DNA of 7,951 bases from the NCBI GenBank assembly GCA_964621265.1, contig CAZULQ010000060.1, positions 1 through 7,951 of the forward strand, in the 5' to 3' direction. Each line of letters starts with the position of its first letter. The first letter of the stretch is position 1. Position numbers and translations under genes: made by a program. The stretch comes from Porcipelethomonas sp964621265. GTDB lineage: Bacteria > Bacillota > Clostridia > Oscillospirales > Ruminococcaceae. This document shows, piece after piece, positions 1-5,150 of this stretch. The notes below the pieces were generated by a model. It was not told the origin of the DNA, did not search any database, and worked only from the letters and a program-made list of their open reading frames with translations.

Positions 1-18
1 CTGTTATTATATACTATA

Positions 19-52
19 TATAATATAATATTTTTTCAGGCTTTGTGCCTGA
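19..52 (+). promoter_or_regulatory. AT-rich promoter -10 candidates and leader palindrome upstream of parA-like gene
   Basis: Two overlapping TATAAT hexamers are seen at 19-24 and 24-29. A matching -35 would fall at or before the window edge, so the promoter cannot be confirmed. Downstream, TCAGGC (36-41) and GCCTGA (47-52) form a perfect 6-bp inverted repeat around a 5-nt loop. It has T6 before it and no T-run after it, so it does not look like an intrinsic terminator for the plus strand. It could be a leader hairpin or an operator. Confidence 0.35.
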
Positions 53-79
53 CAATATATTTCGGAAGGAGCTTTGGCT

Positions 80-835
80 TTGAGTAAGATATATGCAATC
101 ATTACGCAGAAGGGCGGAGTCGGAAAGACTACAACCGTTAACGCTCTGGCGTCTGCTTTTTCCAGACAAGGTTTCAGAGTTCTTGCTGTTGATATGGACC
201 CGCAGGGAAATCTTTCGTTCAGTACGGGAGCTGACGGCGACGCCCCGACTGTTTACGACGCCCTTACAGGCGGAACGAGAGTAGAAAGCTGTATTCAGCA
301 GATGGAAATGACCGACATTATGCCGTCAAACATTCTCCTTTCCGGTGCTGAGCTTGAATTCTCGGGAAAAAACAGAGAGTTTGTCCTTAAAAATGTTCTT
401 AAGGTTGTGGGTGATGAGTATGACTACATATTTATCGACTCGCCTCCGGGACTCGGTTTTCTGACAGTAAACGCACTTGCGGCAAGCAATTACGTTATTC
501 TGCCGATGCTGCCTGACATTTTCAGTCTCCAGGGACTTATCCAGGTTTATGAAACAATCGAGTTTGTCAAGAAGGCCTGTAACCCTGAGCTTGAGGTTGC
601 CGGTATACTTATCAACAAATACAGACGTTTTTCGAAACTTCACAGAGAAGCTGTCGGTACGGCACAGATGGTTGCCGAAAAATTCGACATTCCGATTTTT
701 GACACGTTTATACGCACAAGTCCTCAGCTTTCCGAGGCGCATTCTCTCCAGTGCAGTATTTATGAATACGCACCGAGAGCCGCAGGGGTTAAGGACTACA
801 TGAAGCTTGCAGCTGAAATTCTTCAGAGCAATTAA
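80..835 (+). CDS. ParA/Soj-family P-loop ATPase (orphan, no ParB)
   Basis: This is a ParA/MinD-type ATPase of 251 aa, a usual length for chromosomal Soj-like proteins. The deviant Walker A motif KGGVGKTTT is at residues 11-19, with the signature Lys11 and catalytic Lys16. DMDPQGN (38-44) is the Walker A' region and IDSPPGLG (119-126) is Walker B. Such ATPases form ATP-dependent sandwich dimers on the nucleoid and position DNA or protein cargo. I chose the TTG at 80 because AAGGAG (66-71) then lies 8 nt upstream. The in-frame TTG at 74 leaves only 2 nt and adds two residues. No parB follows and I saw no parS-like 16-mer. The next gene, 19 nt away, encodes a charged ComFB-domain protein that probably takes the ParB or adaptor role. 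Family assignment is firm; the cargo is unknown. Confidence 0.93.
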   Translation: MSKIYAIITQKGGVGKTTTVNALASAFSRQGFRVLAVDMDPQGNLSFSTGADGDAPTVYDALTGGTRVESCIQQMEMTDIMPSNILLSGAELEFSGKNREFVLKNVLKVVGDEYDYIFIDSPPGLGFLTVNALAASNYVILPMLPDIFSLQGLIQVYETIEFVKKACNPELEVAGILINKYRRFSKLHREAVGTAQMVAEKFDIPIFDTFIRTSPQLSEAHSLQCSIYEYAPRAAGVKDYMKLAAEILQSN

Positions 836-854
836 TCAGGAGGTGTTTATATAA

Positions 855-1826
855 ATGGCTATCAAGAAGACACGTTCGAGCATAAACAAGCAGGATATGT
901 TCAACAAGATTATGCCATCTCTCGCTGATGATGAGGATGACGAGGAGCTTGAGGAGGGAACTCCCAAGAAGACACGCAAGACAGCCACAAAGAAAACTGC
1001 CGCCGCAAAAGCAGCAGCAGCCAAAAGCCGCACCAAGAAAATTGCGGCTGCTGACGATGAAGAAGATGAGGACGAAAACGAAACAAAGGTTAAAAAGCCT
1101 GCACGTTCCAAGACTGCTTCAAAGGCCGTTTCCAAGACAAAATCCGCTATAAGAAAGAAGCCTGTTGCGGAGGAAGAGGAACCCGAAGAGGAAGAGGCAG
1201 AAGAAGAAGTTAAACCAAAAAGAAAGAAAAAGGCTGTTAAAAAGGACGAGGAAGAAGCGCCTGTTAAAAAGCCTGTAAGAAAGAAGAAAAAGGTCGTCGA
1301 GGAGGAAGAGGAAGAAGAGCCTGAAGAAGAAATCGACGATGAAGAAGATGACGAGGAAGAGGAAGAAGCGCCTAAGCGTCGCAAAAAGCCTGCCCCGAAA
1401 AAGCCTCTGAAGAAAAAGAAGAATGTTGTCGAAGAGGACGAGGACGATGATGAAGACGAGGACTACGACGACGAGGAAGAGGAAGAAGAGGACGAGGACG
1501 AAGAGGAAATCGACGACGAAGAAGACGATGACGATGATGAAGATGACGAGGAGGACGAAGAAGAGGACGTTGAATACGAGGTTATCAACTTAAATGAAGA
1601 GCTGATGGCAAACAGATTCGATGAAATCTTTGAAAAGTTCAACTGCTGTCACTGCAACGGCTGTCGTTATACCGTTATGGCGCTTGCCCTTAACGAGCTT
1701 CCTGCAAAATACATAGCTATAAGGGTTGATGAGCACGAAAAGACACTCAGGGAGGCTGATGACTCACAGATAAGAGCAGCCATAATCCAGGGTATCCTAA
1801 AGCTTATGATTCACCCTATCCACTGA
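855..1826 (+). CDS. Highly charged low-complexity protein with C-terminal ComFB-like domain
   Basis: The protein has 323 aa in three parts. Residues 1-23 are a short basic, partly amphipathic leader (KKTRSS, then MFNKIMPSL). Residues 24-242 alternate acidic blocks (24-35, 67-76, 105-119, 148-172, 192-241) with Lys/Arg/Ala/Pro-rich histone H1-like blocks (35-63, 78-104, 121-149, 173-190) and should be disordered. Residues 243-323 resemble the late-competence ComFB fold: an NEELM...FDEIFEKF helix, then Cys264, Cys265, Cys267 and Cys270, then ALALNELP and a C-terminal helix. From memory, Bacillus ComFB binds zinc through its cysteines, and cyanobacterial ComFB homologues have been reported as cyclic-di-nucleotide receptors. 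Whether this one binds either is untested. AGGAGGT (838-844) precedes the ATG. It is co-transcribed with the ParA gene, so an adaptor or nucleoid-associated role is inferred. The last 30 bp overlap the convergent flippase gene. The domain call rests on pattern recognition only. Confidence 0.85.
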   Translation: MAIKKTRSSINKQDMFNKIMPSLADDEDDEELEEGTPKKTRKTATKKTAAAKAAAAKSRTKKIAAADDEEDEDENETKVKKPARSKTASKAVSKTKSAIRKKPVAEEEEPEEEEAEEEVKPKRKKKAVKKDEEEAPVKKPVRKKKKVVEEEEEEEPEEEIDDEEDDEEEEEAPKRRKKPAPKKPLKKKKNVVEEDEDDDEDEDYDDEEEEEEDEDEEEIDDEEDDDDDEDDEEDEEEDVEYEVINLNEELMANRFDEIFEKFNCCHCNGCRYTVMALALNELPAKYIAIRVDEHEKTLREADDSQIRAAIIQGILKLMIHPIH

Positions 1827-3323
1827 TTCTACTGATTCCGTTCCAGTTATTCTATGTATGAGACGCTGGACAGCAAGGTAAACAATGCCTGCAAAAACAG
1901 TAAATACAACCGGTTCAATTGCGAGATTTATTTTCTCAAAATGGACCGGTTTTTCCATTATCCCGACAAGCTGCATGGCGCATACTGCCGACAAAAGCGG
2001 AATTATGATATTGTCGGAAAAGCTGAATTTTATGCCCGTTATGCTTATGATTTTGAGAATACGTGAGGTATTGCAGATGATGTTGCTTGCAAGATAGGAC
2101 ATGACGATGCCGTAAAAGCCGAAGAGCGGTACGCAGATTAAAAGTACGGATATTCTGATTGTGTACTCGATAAGATAATTGAGCGAGGAAAAGCTGTGTC
2201 TGCCCATGCCCTTTAAGATTCCCTCGAGGATAATTTCAAGATAGATAAACGGAACGGCTGGCGCTAAAATACGCAGTATTCTTCCCGCAAACGCCTCACC
2301 GCTCATAAGCTGACCGATTTCATTTCCAAAGCAGAGAAACACCGCCGCCGCAAACACCGAAAAGCTGAACGTCTGACGCAGTACGCGTGTTGTGAGAGAG
2401 GCGGTTTTTTCCATGTTTTCCGCTCCCCTTTCGCGTGAAAGCTCGGGAATTAAAATCGCTGAAAGACTGCACAGAATCCCCGACGGGAAAAAGAGTGCGG
2501 GAATTATAATCGCCTCGAAAATCCCGAACTGGCTGAGCGCCTCCTCGGTTGAATTGCCGTATTGCTTTAAAGTGAGCGGAACGAGTGCGTCGTTTACGCT
2601 GCTGAGAACGGACGTCACAAGGCTGTTGAGCATTATCGGCACAGATGTGAAAAGAAATACACGAAAACTAAGACTCGGCTTTGAAGTATAGCTTTTTCTG
2701 CTGCGCATATAGCAAAAGCCAAGATAGAAAAGTCCCGCAAGCTGTCCGCCGAGCATACTGAGCGCAAACGCCATGAAAACGCTTATCTTCCCCGATGACA
2801 CGTAAAACTCCGCAAACATCGCAAAAAGTCCCGATTTCACAAGAAATTCAACGCCCGAGCTGACAGCTCCCGAAATAACGTTTCTGTATGCGCTGAAATA
2901 TCCCCTCAGACACGAGCTGAGCGTATTGAAAGGCAGAATAAGCGCCATGATTCTGACGGGTGTGCAAAGCTCGGGCGTTTTGAGAATACTGCCCGAGACA
3001 GTTTCCGAAAAGGCGAAAATCAAGCCCGCAACAACAACGCAAAGCGGCATGGAGTACATAAGCGCAAACTTAAAAATCCCGTTCGGGTTGCCATTTTCCT
3101 TGCCTCGCTCCTCTGAGATAAGTCTGCTCGAGCAGAGGTAGACATTTCCGCTGGAAATAATCCCCGTAAAGACCATGAATGTTCCCATAAGTGAAATTGC
3201 ACCGACCGCCGCAGACCCGAGCTTTCTTGTTATAAAAACATTCAGCATGAGCGCTAACCCCTGCATTGCAAAGTCTACTGCCGTCAGAAAAATTGTGTCT
3301 CTTACAATTTTGTTCCTGTTCAT
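1797..3323 (-). CDS. MOP-superfamily flippase, SpoVB/MurJ/polysaccharide-biosynthesis type
   Basis: This is a 508-aa integral membrane protein with about 12-14 hydrophobic segments along its whole length and short charged loops such as RLISEERGKEN near residue 70 and PELSRERG in the middle. This is typical of the MOP flippases that move lipid-linked sugars (SpoVB, YtgP, MurJ, Wzx). N-terminal features such as NVFITRKLG and the late KGMGRHSFSSLNYLIEY region fit the SpoVB/oligosaccharide-flippase branch better than drug-exporting MATE pumps, but the substrate cannot be read from the sequence. I chose the ATG at 3323 because GGAGGAGA sits immediately upstream. The frame stays open to 3434, but no ribosome site supports those extra 37 residues. 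The gene is divergent from the DUF1015 gene and overlaps the comFB 3' end by 30 bp. I could not pick a convincing promoter for it in the 137-nt spacer. Confidence 0.85.
   Translation of the reverse strand: MNRNKIVRDTIFLTAVDFAMQGLALMLNVFITRKLGSAAVGAISLMGTFMVFTGIISSGNVYLCSSRLISEERGKENGNPNGIFKFALMYSMPLCVVVAGLIFAFSETVSGSILKTPELCTPVRIMALILPFNTLSSCLRGYFSAYRNVISGAVSSGVEFLVKSGLFAMFAEFYVSSGKISVFMAFALSMLGGQLAGLFYLGFCYMRSRKSYTSKPSLSFRVFLFTSVPIMLNSLVTSVLSSVNDALVPLTLKQYGNSTEEALSQFGIFEAIIIPALFFPSGILCSLSAILIPELSRERGAENMEKTASLTTRVLRQTFSFSVFAAAVFLCFGNEIGQLMSGEAFAGRILRILAPAVPFIYLEIILEGILKGMGRHSFSSLNYLIEYTIRISVLLICVPLFGFYGIVMSYLASNIICNTSRILKIISITGIKFSFSDNIIIPLLSAVCAMQLVGIMEKPVHFEKINLAIEPVVFTVFAGIVYLAVQRLIHRITGTESVESVDRVNHKL
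1908..1954 (+). terminator. Intrinsic terminator for the parA-comFB operon, inside the convergent gene
   Basis: AACCGGTTCA (1908-1917) pairs with TGGACCGGTT (1942-1951), giving ten pairs with one wobble. After mismatches, GAG/CTC extends the stem around an AT-rich loop. Five T's (1950-1954) follow on the plus strand only; on the minus strand the hairpin is followed by mixed sequence. This asymmetry suggests it ends plus-strand transcription about 130 nt past the comFB stop codon, antisense to the flippase 3' end. Confidence 0.5.
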
Positions 3324-3394
3324 TCTCTCCTCCGTATTACTTTTATTTCTATACATTTTATTACGCCATACCATGAAATATGTATACGACCGTC

Positions 3395-3424
3395 TTGACA
3401 ATATATACGGGCAGATGATATAAT
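3395..3424 (+). promoter_or_regulatory. Sigma-A promoter with extended -10 for DUF1015 gene
   Basis: TTGACA (3395-3400) and TATAAT (3419-3424) are both perfect hexamers separated by 18 nt. A TG at 3416-3417 gives an extended -10 (TGATATAAT). The predicted start near 3431 leaves a leader of about 30 nt carrying GGAG at 3449-3452. Confidence 0.75.
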
Positions 3425-3460
3425 TTAAGTACACTATTATATATAAACGGAGTGATTACA

Positions 3461-4720
3461 ATGTCAACTGCTTTTAAACCTGCAGATATTCTGCTTCCTG
3501 ATAACACTGATATGAACAAATGGTCTGTTATTGCATGTGACCAGTACACAAGCGAAGTGCAGTACTGGAAGGACCTTGAAAACGAAATCGGAAACGAAAA
3601 ATCAACATTAAAGCTTATTCTCCCTGAAGTTTATCTCGAGGACAATGACGTTAGTGACAGAATAGAAAATATTCACGCTCAGATGAATGAATACATGGAA
3701 AACGGCGTATTTAAGGAATACAAAAATTCCATGATTTACGTTGAGAGAGTACAGGGCAACGGCATTTTACGATGCGGCGTTGTGGGTATGATTGACCTTG
3801 AGGAATATGACTTCTCAAAGGGCAGTACTTCACAGGTAAGAGCGACAGAGGCAACAGTTATCGAGCGTATTCCGCCGAGAATCAAGGTTAGAGAAGGCGC
3901 ACCGCTTGAGCTTCCTCACATTATGATTTTAATTGACGATGAAAACAGGACAGCAGTTGAGCCGCTTTGTGACAAAAAGGCTGATATGCAAAAGCTTTAT
4001 GACTTTGATCTCAACTGCGGCGGCGGAAGCATAAGCGGATATCTTATGAATGACGATATGACAAAGGCTTTTGAATCTGCGCTCGACAAGCTCGGTGATG
4101 TGGACGCTTTCAGAGAAAAGTACGGCAGAGACGATGTTCTGCTTTACGCAATGGGCGACGGAAACCACTCCCTTGCAACAGCTAAAACCTTCTATGAAAA
4201 TTTAAAGAAGGCAAATCCCGACAAGGATTTATCCGGTCACCCTGCAAGATACGCTCTTGTGGAAATCGTAAATCTTCACAGTCCTGCGCTTGATTTTGAA
4301 GCAATCCACAGAATCGTTGAGGTTACCGATACAGATGCACTCGTTGAAAAGATGACAGAGGTACTCGGACTTTCAGATGAAAAGACAGGTCAGGAGTTTA
4401 CTTATGTAATCGGTGACAGAGAGTATACTGCAAACATCGGAAAGCAGACTTCAAACCTTACAGTCGGAAGTCTCCAGAATTTCCTTGATGATTATTTAAA
4501 GGAAAACGGCGGAAAGATTGACTATATCCACGGCACAGACACGCTCAGAAAGCTTGTTTCGGAAACTAAAAATTCAATCGGTTTCATTCTCCCTGATATG
4601 GACAAATCAGAGCTGTTCCCGACCGTTATCAAGGACGGCGCACTCCCGAGAAAGACTTTCTCAATGGGTCACGCTGAAGATAAGAGATATTATATTGAAT
4701 GCAGGAAGATTGCTAAATAA
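3461..4720 (+). CDS. DUF1015 family protein (COG4198-like), function unknown
   Basis: This is a soluble 419-aa protein matching the DUF1015 family as I remember it. It has an N-terminal region with WSVIACDQYTSE (residues 21-32), a central RATEATVIERIPPRIKVREG block (127-146), the hallmark MGDGNHSLATAK (231-242) and a C-terminal LPRKTFSMGHAEDKRYYIECR (396-415). The GDGNHS motif has conserved Asp, Asn and His suggestive of an active or nucleotide site, but no reaction is established from this sequence. I recall family members beside serA/serC in Bacteroidetes and Clostridia, hinting at serine metabolism; no such neighbour is present here. Start choice: the ATG at 3461 has GGAG (3449-3452) 8 nt upstream. 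The in-frame GTG at 3452 overlaps that ribosome site and is rejected. It is probably monocistronic, between its own promoter and a hairpin directly after the stop. Confidence 0.85.
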   Translation: MSTAFKPADILLPDNTDMNKWSVIACDQYTSEVQYWKDLENEIGNEKSTLKLILPEVYLEDNDVSDRIENIHAQMNEYMENGVFKEYKNSMIYVERVQGNGILRCGVVGMIDLEEYDFSKGSTSQVRATEATVIERIPPRIKVREGAPLELPHIMILIDDENRTAVEPLCDKKADMQKLYDFDLNCGGGSISGYLMNDDMTKAFESALDKLGDVDAFREKYGRDDVLLYAMGDGNHSLATAKTFYENLKKANPDKDLSGHPARYALVEIVNLHSPALDFEAIHRIVEVTDTDALVEKMTEVLGLSDEKTGQEFTYVIGDREYTANIGKQTSNLTVGSLQNFLDDYLKENGGKIDYIHGTDTLRKLVSETKNSIGFILPDMDKSELFPTVIKDGALPRKTFSMGHAEDKRYYIECRKIAK

Positions 4721-4725
4721 GATAA

Positions 4726-4754
4726 AACGGACGCTCTTTAAAAGGGCGTCCGTT
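4726..4754. terminator. Strong hairpin after DUF1015 gene, possibly bidirectional
   Basis: AACGGACGCTC (4726-4736) and GGGCGTCCGTT (4744-4754) form an 11-bp stem with one G-T pair and a 7-nt loop, 5 nt after the stop codon. The plus-strand tail is not U-rich. On the minus strand the stem is followed by TTTTATCTTATTT, a better U-tract, so it may stop antisense transcription from the right as well as end the DUF1015 mRNA. Confidence 0.6.
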
Positions 4755-4760
4755 ACTAAA

Positions 4761-4789
4761 TTGACAAATTTTAGGCTTTACTGTATAAT
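4761..4789 (+). promoter_or_regulatory. Perfect consensus sigma-A promoter for the small-peptide mRNA
   Basis: TTGACA (4761-4766), a 17-nt spacer and TATAAT (4784-4789) match the housekeeping consensus exactly. Transcription should start near A4796/A4797, so the RNA begins with AGGGCATACC. It faces the equally perfect minus-strand promoter at 5063-5091. Confidence 0.85.
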
Positions 4790-4797
4790 TAGATTAA

Positions 4798-4893
4798 GGG
4801 CATACCTTAAACGGTAGGCGGTTCGTTTCCTCCTTCGCCATAAGCTTACATATCGTCCCCATTTCGGGCAGACGAAATAAAGCGGCAGGGAGG
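4798..4893 (+). promoter_or_regulatory. Structured 5' leader with anti-Shine-Dalgarno
   Basis: The leader of the small-peptide mRNA is about 105 nt, long for a 25-codon gene. GGCG (4817-4820) and CGCC (4836-4839) form a hairpin whose loop holds CCTCCTT (4829-4835). That loop is complementary (one wobble) to AGGGAGG (4887-4893), the peptide gene's ribosome site. CGTCCCC/GGGCAGACG (4854-4874) forms another hairpin with a 2-nt bulge. The first nucleotides, GGGCATACC (4798-4806), are the exact reverse complement of 5044-5052 at the 3' end. Translation blocked by 5'-3' closure and a masked ribosome site is typical of type I toxin mRNAs. The structures were read by eye, not folded. Confidence 0.55.
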
Positions 4894-4901
4894 TGATAGA
4901 C

Positions 4902-4979
4902 ATGGATATGATTTATTTAATCCTTGCTATCCTGCTTCTTGTTGCGTTGAAAGACGTAATCAAGCAGATAAAGAAATAA
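4902..4979 (+). CDS. 25-aa hydrophobic peptide, candidate type I toxin
   Basis: A short ORF starts with ATG 8 nt after GGAGG (4889-4893) within GGGAGGTGAT, a near-perfect match to the 16S 3' end. The peptide has an MDM start, an uninterrupted hydrophobic core at residues 4-16 (IYLILAILLLVAL) and a basic tail with Lys17, Lys21, Lys24 and Lys25. A single short membrane helix plus a positive tail is what Fst, TxpA, BsrG and similar type I toxins look like. I do not recognise the exact family. The surroundings strengthen the call: its own consensus promoter, a structured leader, a convergent antisense promoter and terminators at the 3' end. The stop codon lies inside the hairpin at 4977-5010. It could instead be a benign small membrane protein, or the locus may act mainly as RNA. 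Confidence 0.7.
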   Translation: MDMIYLILAILLLVALKDVIKQIKK

Positions 4980-5056
4980 ACCGCCCCAAGCTGCAAACTT
5001 AAGCGGTTTATATCATAACCAATTGAGGGAGCGACCGTCTATCGGTATGCCCCTTT
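4968..5056 (-). ncRNA. Candidate cis-antisense RNA (type I antitoxin)
   Basis: From the perfect promoter at 5063-5091, transcription should start near 5055-5056 and end after the hairpin at 4977-5010, giving an RNA of about 90 nt. It carries no ribosome site or meaningful ORF. It would be fully complementary to the last 80-90 nt of the small-peptide mRNA, including its stop codon, as RatA is to txpA mRNA and SR4 to bsrG mRNA. Both ends are predicted from promoter and hairpin positions only. Confidence 0.55.
4977..5010 (-). terminator. Hairpin at the peptide stop codon, candidate terminator for the antisense RNA
   Basis: TAAACCGC (4977-4984) and GCGGTTTA (5003-5010) form a perfect 8-bp stem; AAG/CTT inside may extend it. 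On the minus strand the stem is followed by TTTCTTTATC after its own TTTA, a fair U-tract that would end the antisense RNA near 4968. On the plus strand the tail (TATCATAACC) is poor, so the toxin mRNA probably reads through to 5058. Confidence 0.5.
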
Positions 5057-5058
5057 TT
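5027..5058 (+). terminator. Intrinsic terminator of the small-peptide mRNA
   Basis: GGG-a-GCG-ACCG (5027-5037) pairs with CGGT-a-TGC-CCC (5043-5053), giving ten pairs with two single-A bulges and a TCTAT loop, followed directly by five T's (5054-5058). This gives a peptide mRNA of about 262 nt. The right arm contains the sequence complementary to the mRNA 5' end, so the hairpin and the 5'-3' pairing are alternatives. Confidence 0.6.
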
Positions 5059-5062
5059 CTAT

Positions 5063-5091
5063 ATTATACACCATTTCTGAAAATATGTCAA
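5063..5091 (-). promoter_or_regulatory. Perfect consensus sigma-A promoter for the antisense RNA
   Basis: On the minus strand TTGACA (5091-5086), 17 nt, then TATAAT (5068-5063) match the consensus exactly, as strong as the facing promoter at 4761-4789. It points into the 3' end of the small-peptide gene and has no protein gene downstream in its orientation. Confidence 0.85.
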
Positions 5092-5094
5092 GGC

Positions 5095-5125
5095 TTGCGG
5101 GTCGATGTGGCATCGACCCCTACAA
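5095..5125. repeat. REP-like interspersed palindrome
   Basis: GGGTCGATG (5099-5107), a TGG loop and CATCGACCC (5111-5119) form a perfect 9-bp stem, followed by CCTACAA. I recall closely similar GGGTCGATG...CATCGACCC palindromes ending in CCTAC as scattered intergenic repeats in Ruminococcaceae-type genomes. It sits between ldh and the antisense promoter and may help insulate them, although neither strand has a T-tract after it. Confidence 0.5.
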
Positions 5126-5132
5126 ATCAATC

Positions 5133-5150
5133 AGCCCGTTTCACACGGCT
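5133..5150 (-). terminator. Weak hairpin at the ldh stop codon
   Basis: On the minus strand AGCCG and CGGGCT form a short stem with one bulged base, overlapping the ldh stop codon and followed by the moderately T-rich GATTGATTTG. It is a weak candidate for the ldh transcript end; the palindrome at 5099-5119 may assist. Confidence 0.35.

Larger units (their letters stand above)
4761..5091. repeat. Imperfect inverted repeats bounding the small-peptide locus
   Basis: The outer arms 4761-4806 and 5044-5091 are imperfect inverted repeats. Each has TTGACA, a similar spacer start (ATTTT), GTATAAT, an AGA, an A-rich stretch and GGGCATACC. The similarity fades into ACGGT about 5 nt further in. The arms contain the two promoters and both RNA starts. 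This may reflect an inverted duplication that created the antisense promoter, or the ends of a small non-autonomous element. No target-site duplication was evident. Confidence 0.55.

Noticed and set aside
74..79. TTG at 74 as start of the ParA-like gene
   Set aside because: It leaves only 2 nt after the Shine-Dalgarno; TTG at 80 gives 8 nt and a normal Soj-like N-terminus.
836..1384. Serine-rich reading frame on the minus strand
   Set aside because: It is the mirror of GAA/GAG/GAT/GAC and AAG repeats of the charged protein gene; no ribosome site and only poly-Ser/Phe low complexity.
80..1826. Chromosomal or plasmid partition (parABS) locus, or a nearby replication origin
   Set aside because: There is no ParB, no parS-like palindrome and no dnaA or DnaA-box cluster; ParA alone does not show an origin or plasmid.
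3324..3394. Promoter for the flippase gene on the minus strand
   Set aside because: Several AT-rich hexamers exist, but no -35/-10 pair with good spacing stood out, so I do not call one.
3324..3434. Upstream extension of the flippase by 37 residues
   Set aside because: No ribosome site precedes it, and the ATG at 3323 has GGAGGAGA directly upstream. The extension would also run into the divergent promoter.
3452..3460. GTG start for the DUF1015 protein
   Set aside because: The GTG overlaps the GGAG ribosome site; the ATG at 3461 has ideal spacing.
4518..4817. 99-codon plus-strand frame running from the DUF1015 gene into the intergenic region
   Set aside because: It is out of frame with the real gene, has no ribosome site, and crosses the terminator and a promoter.
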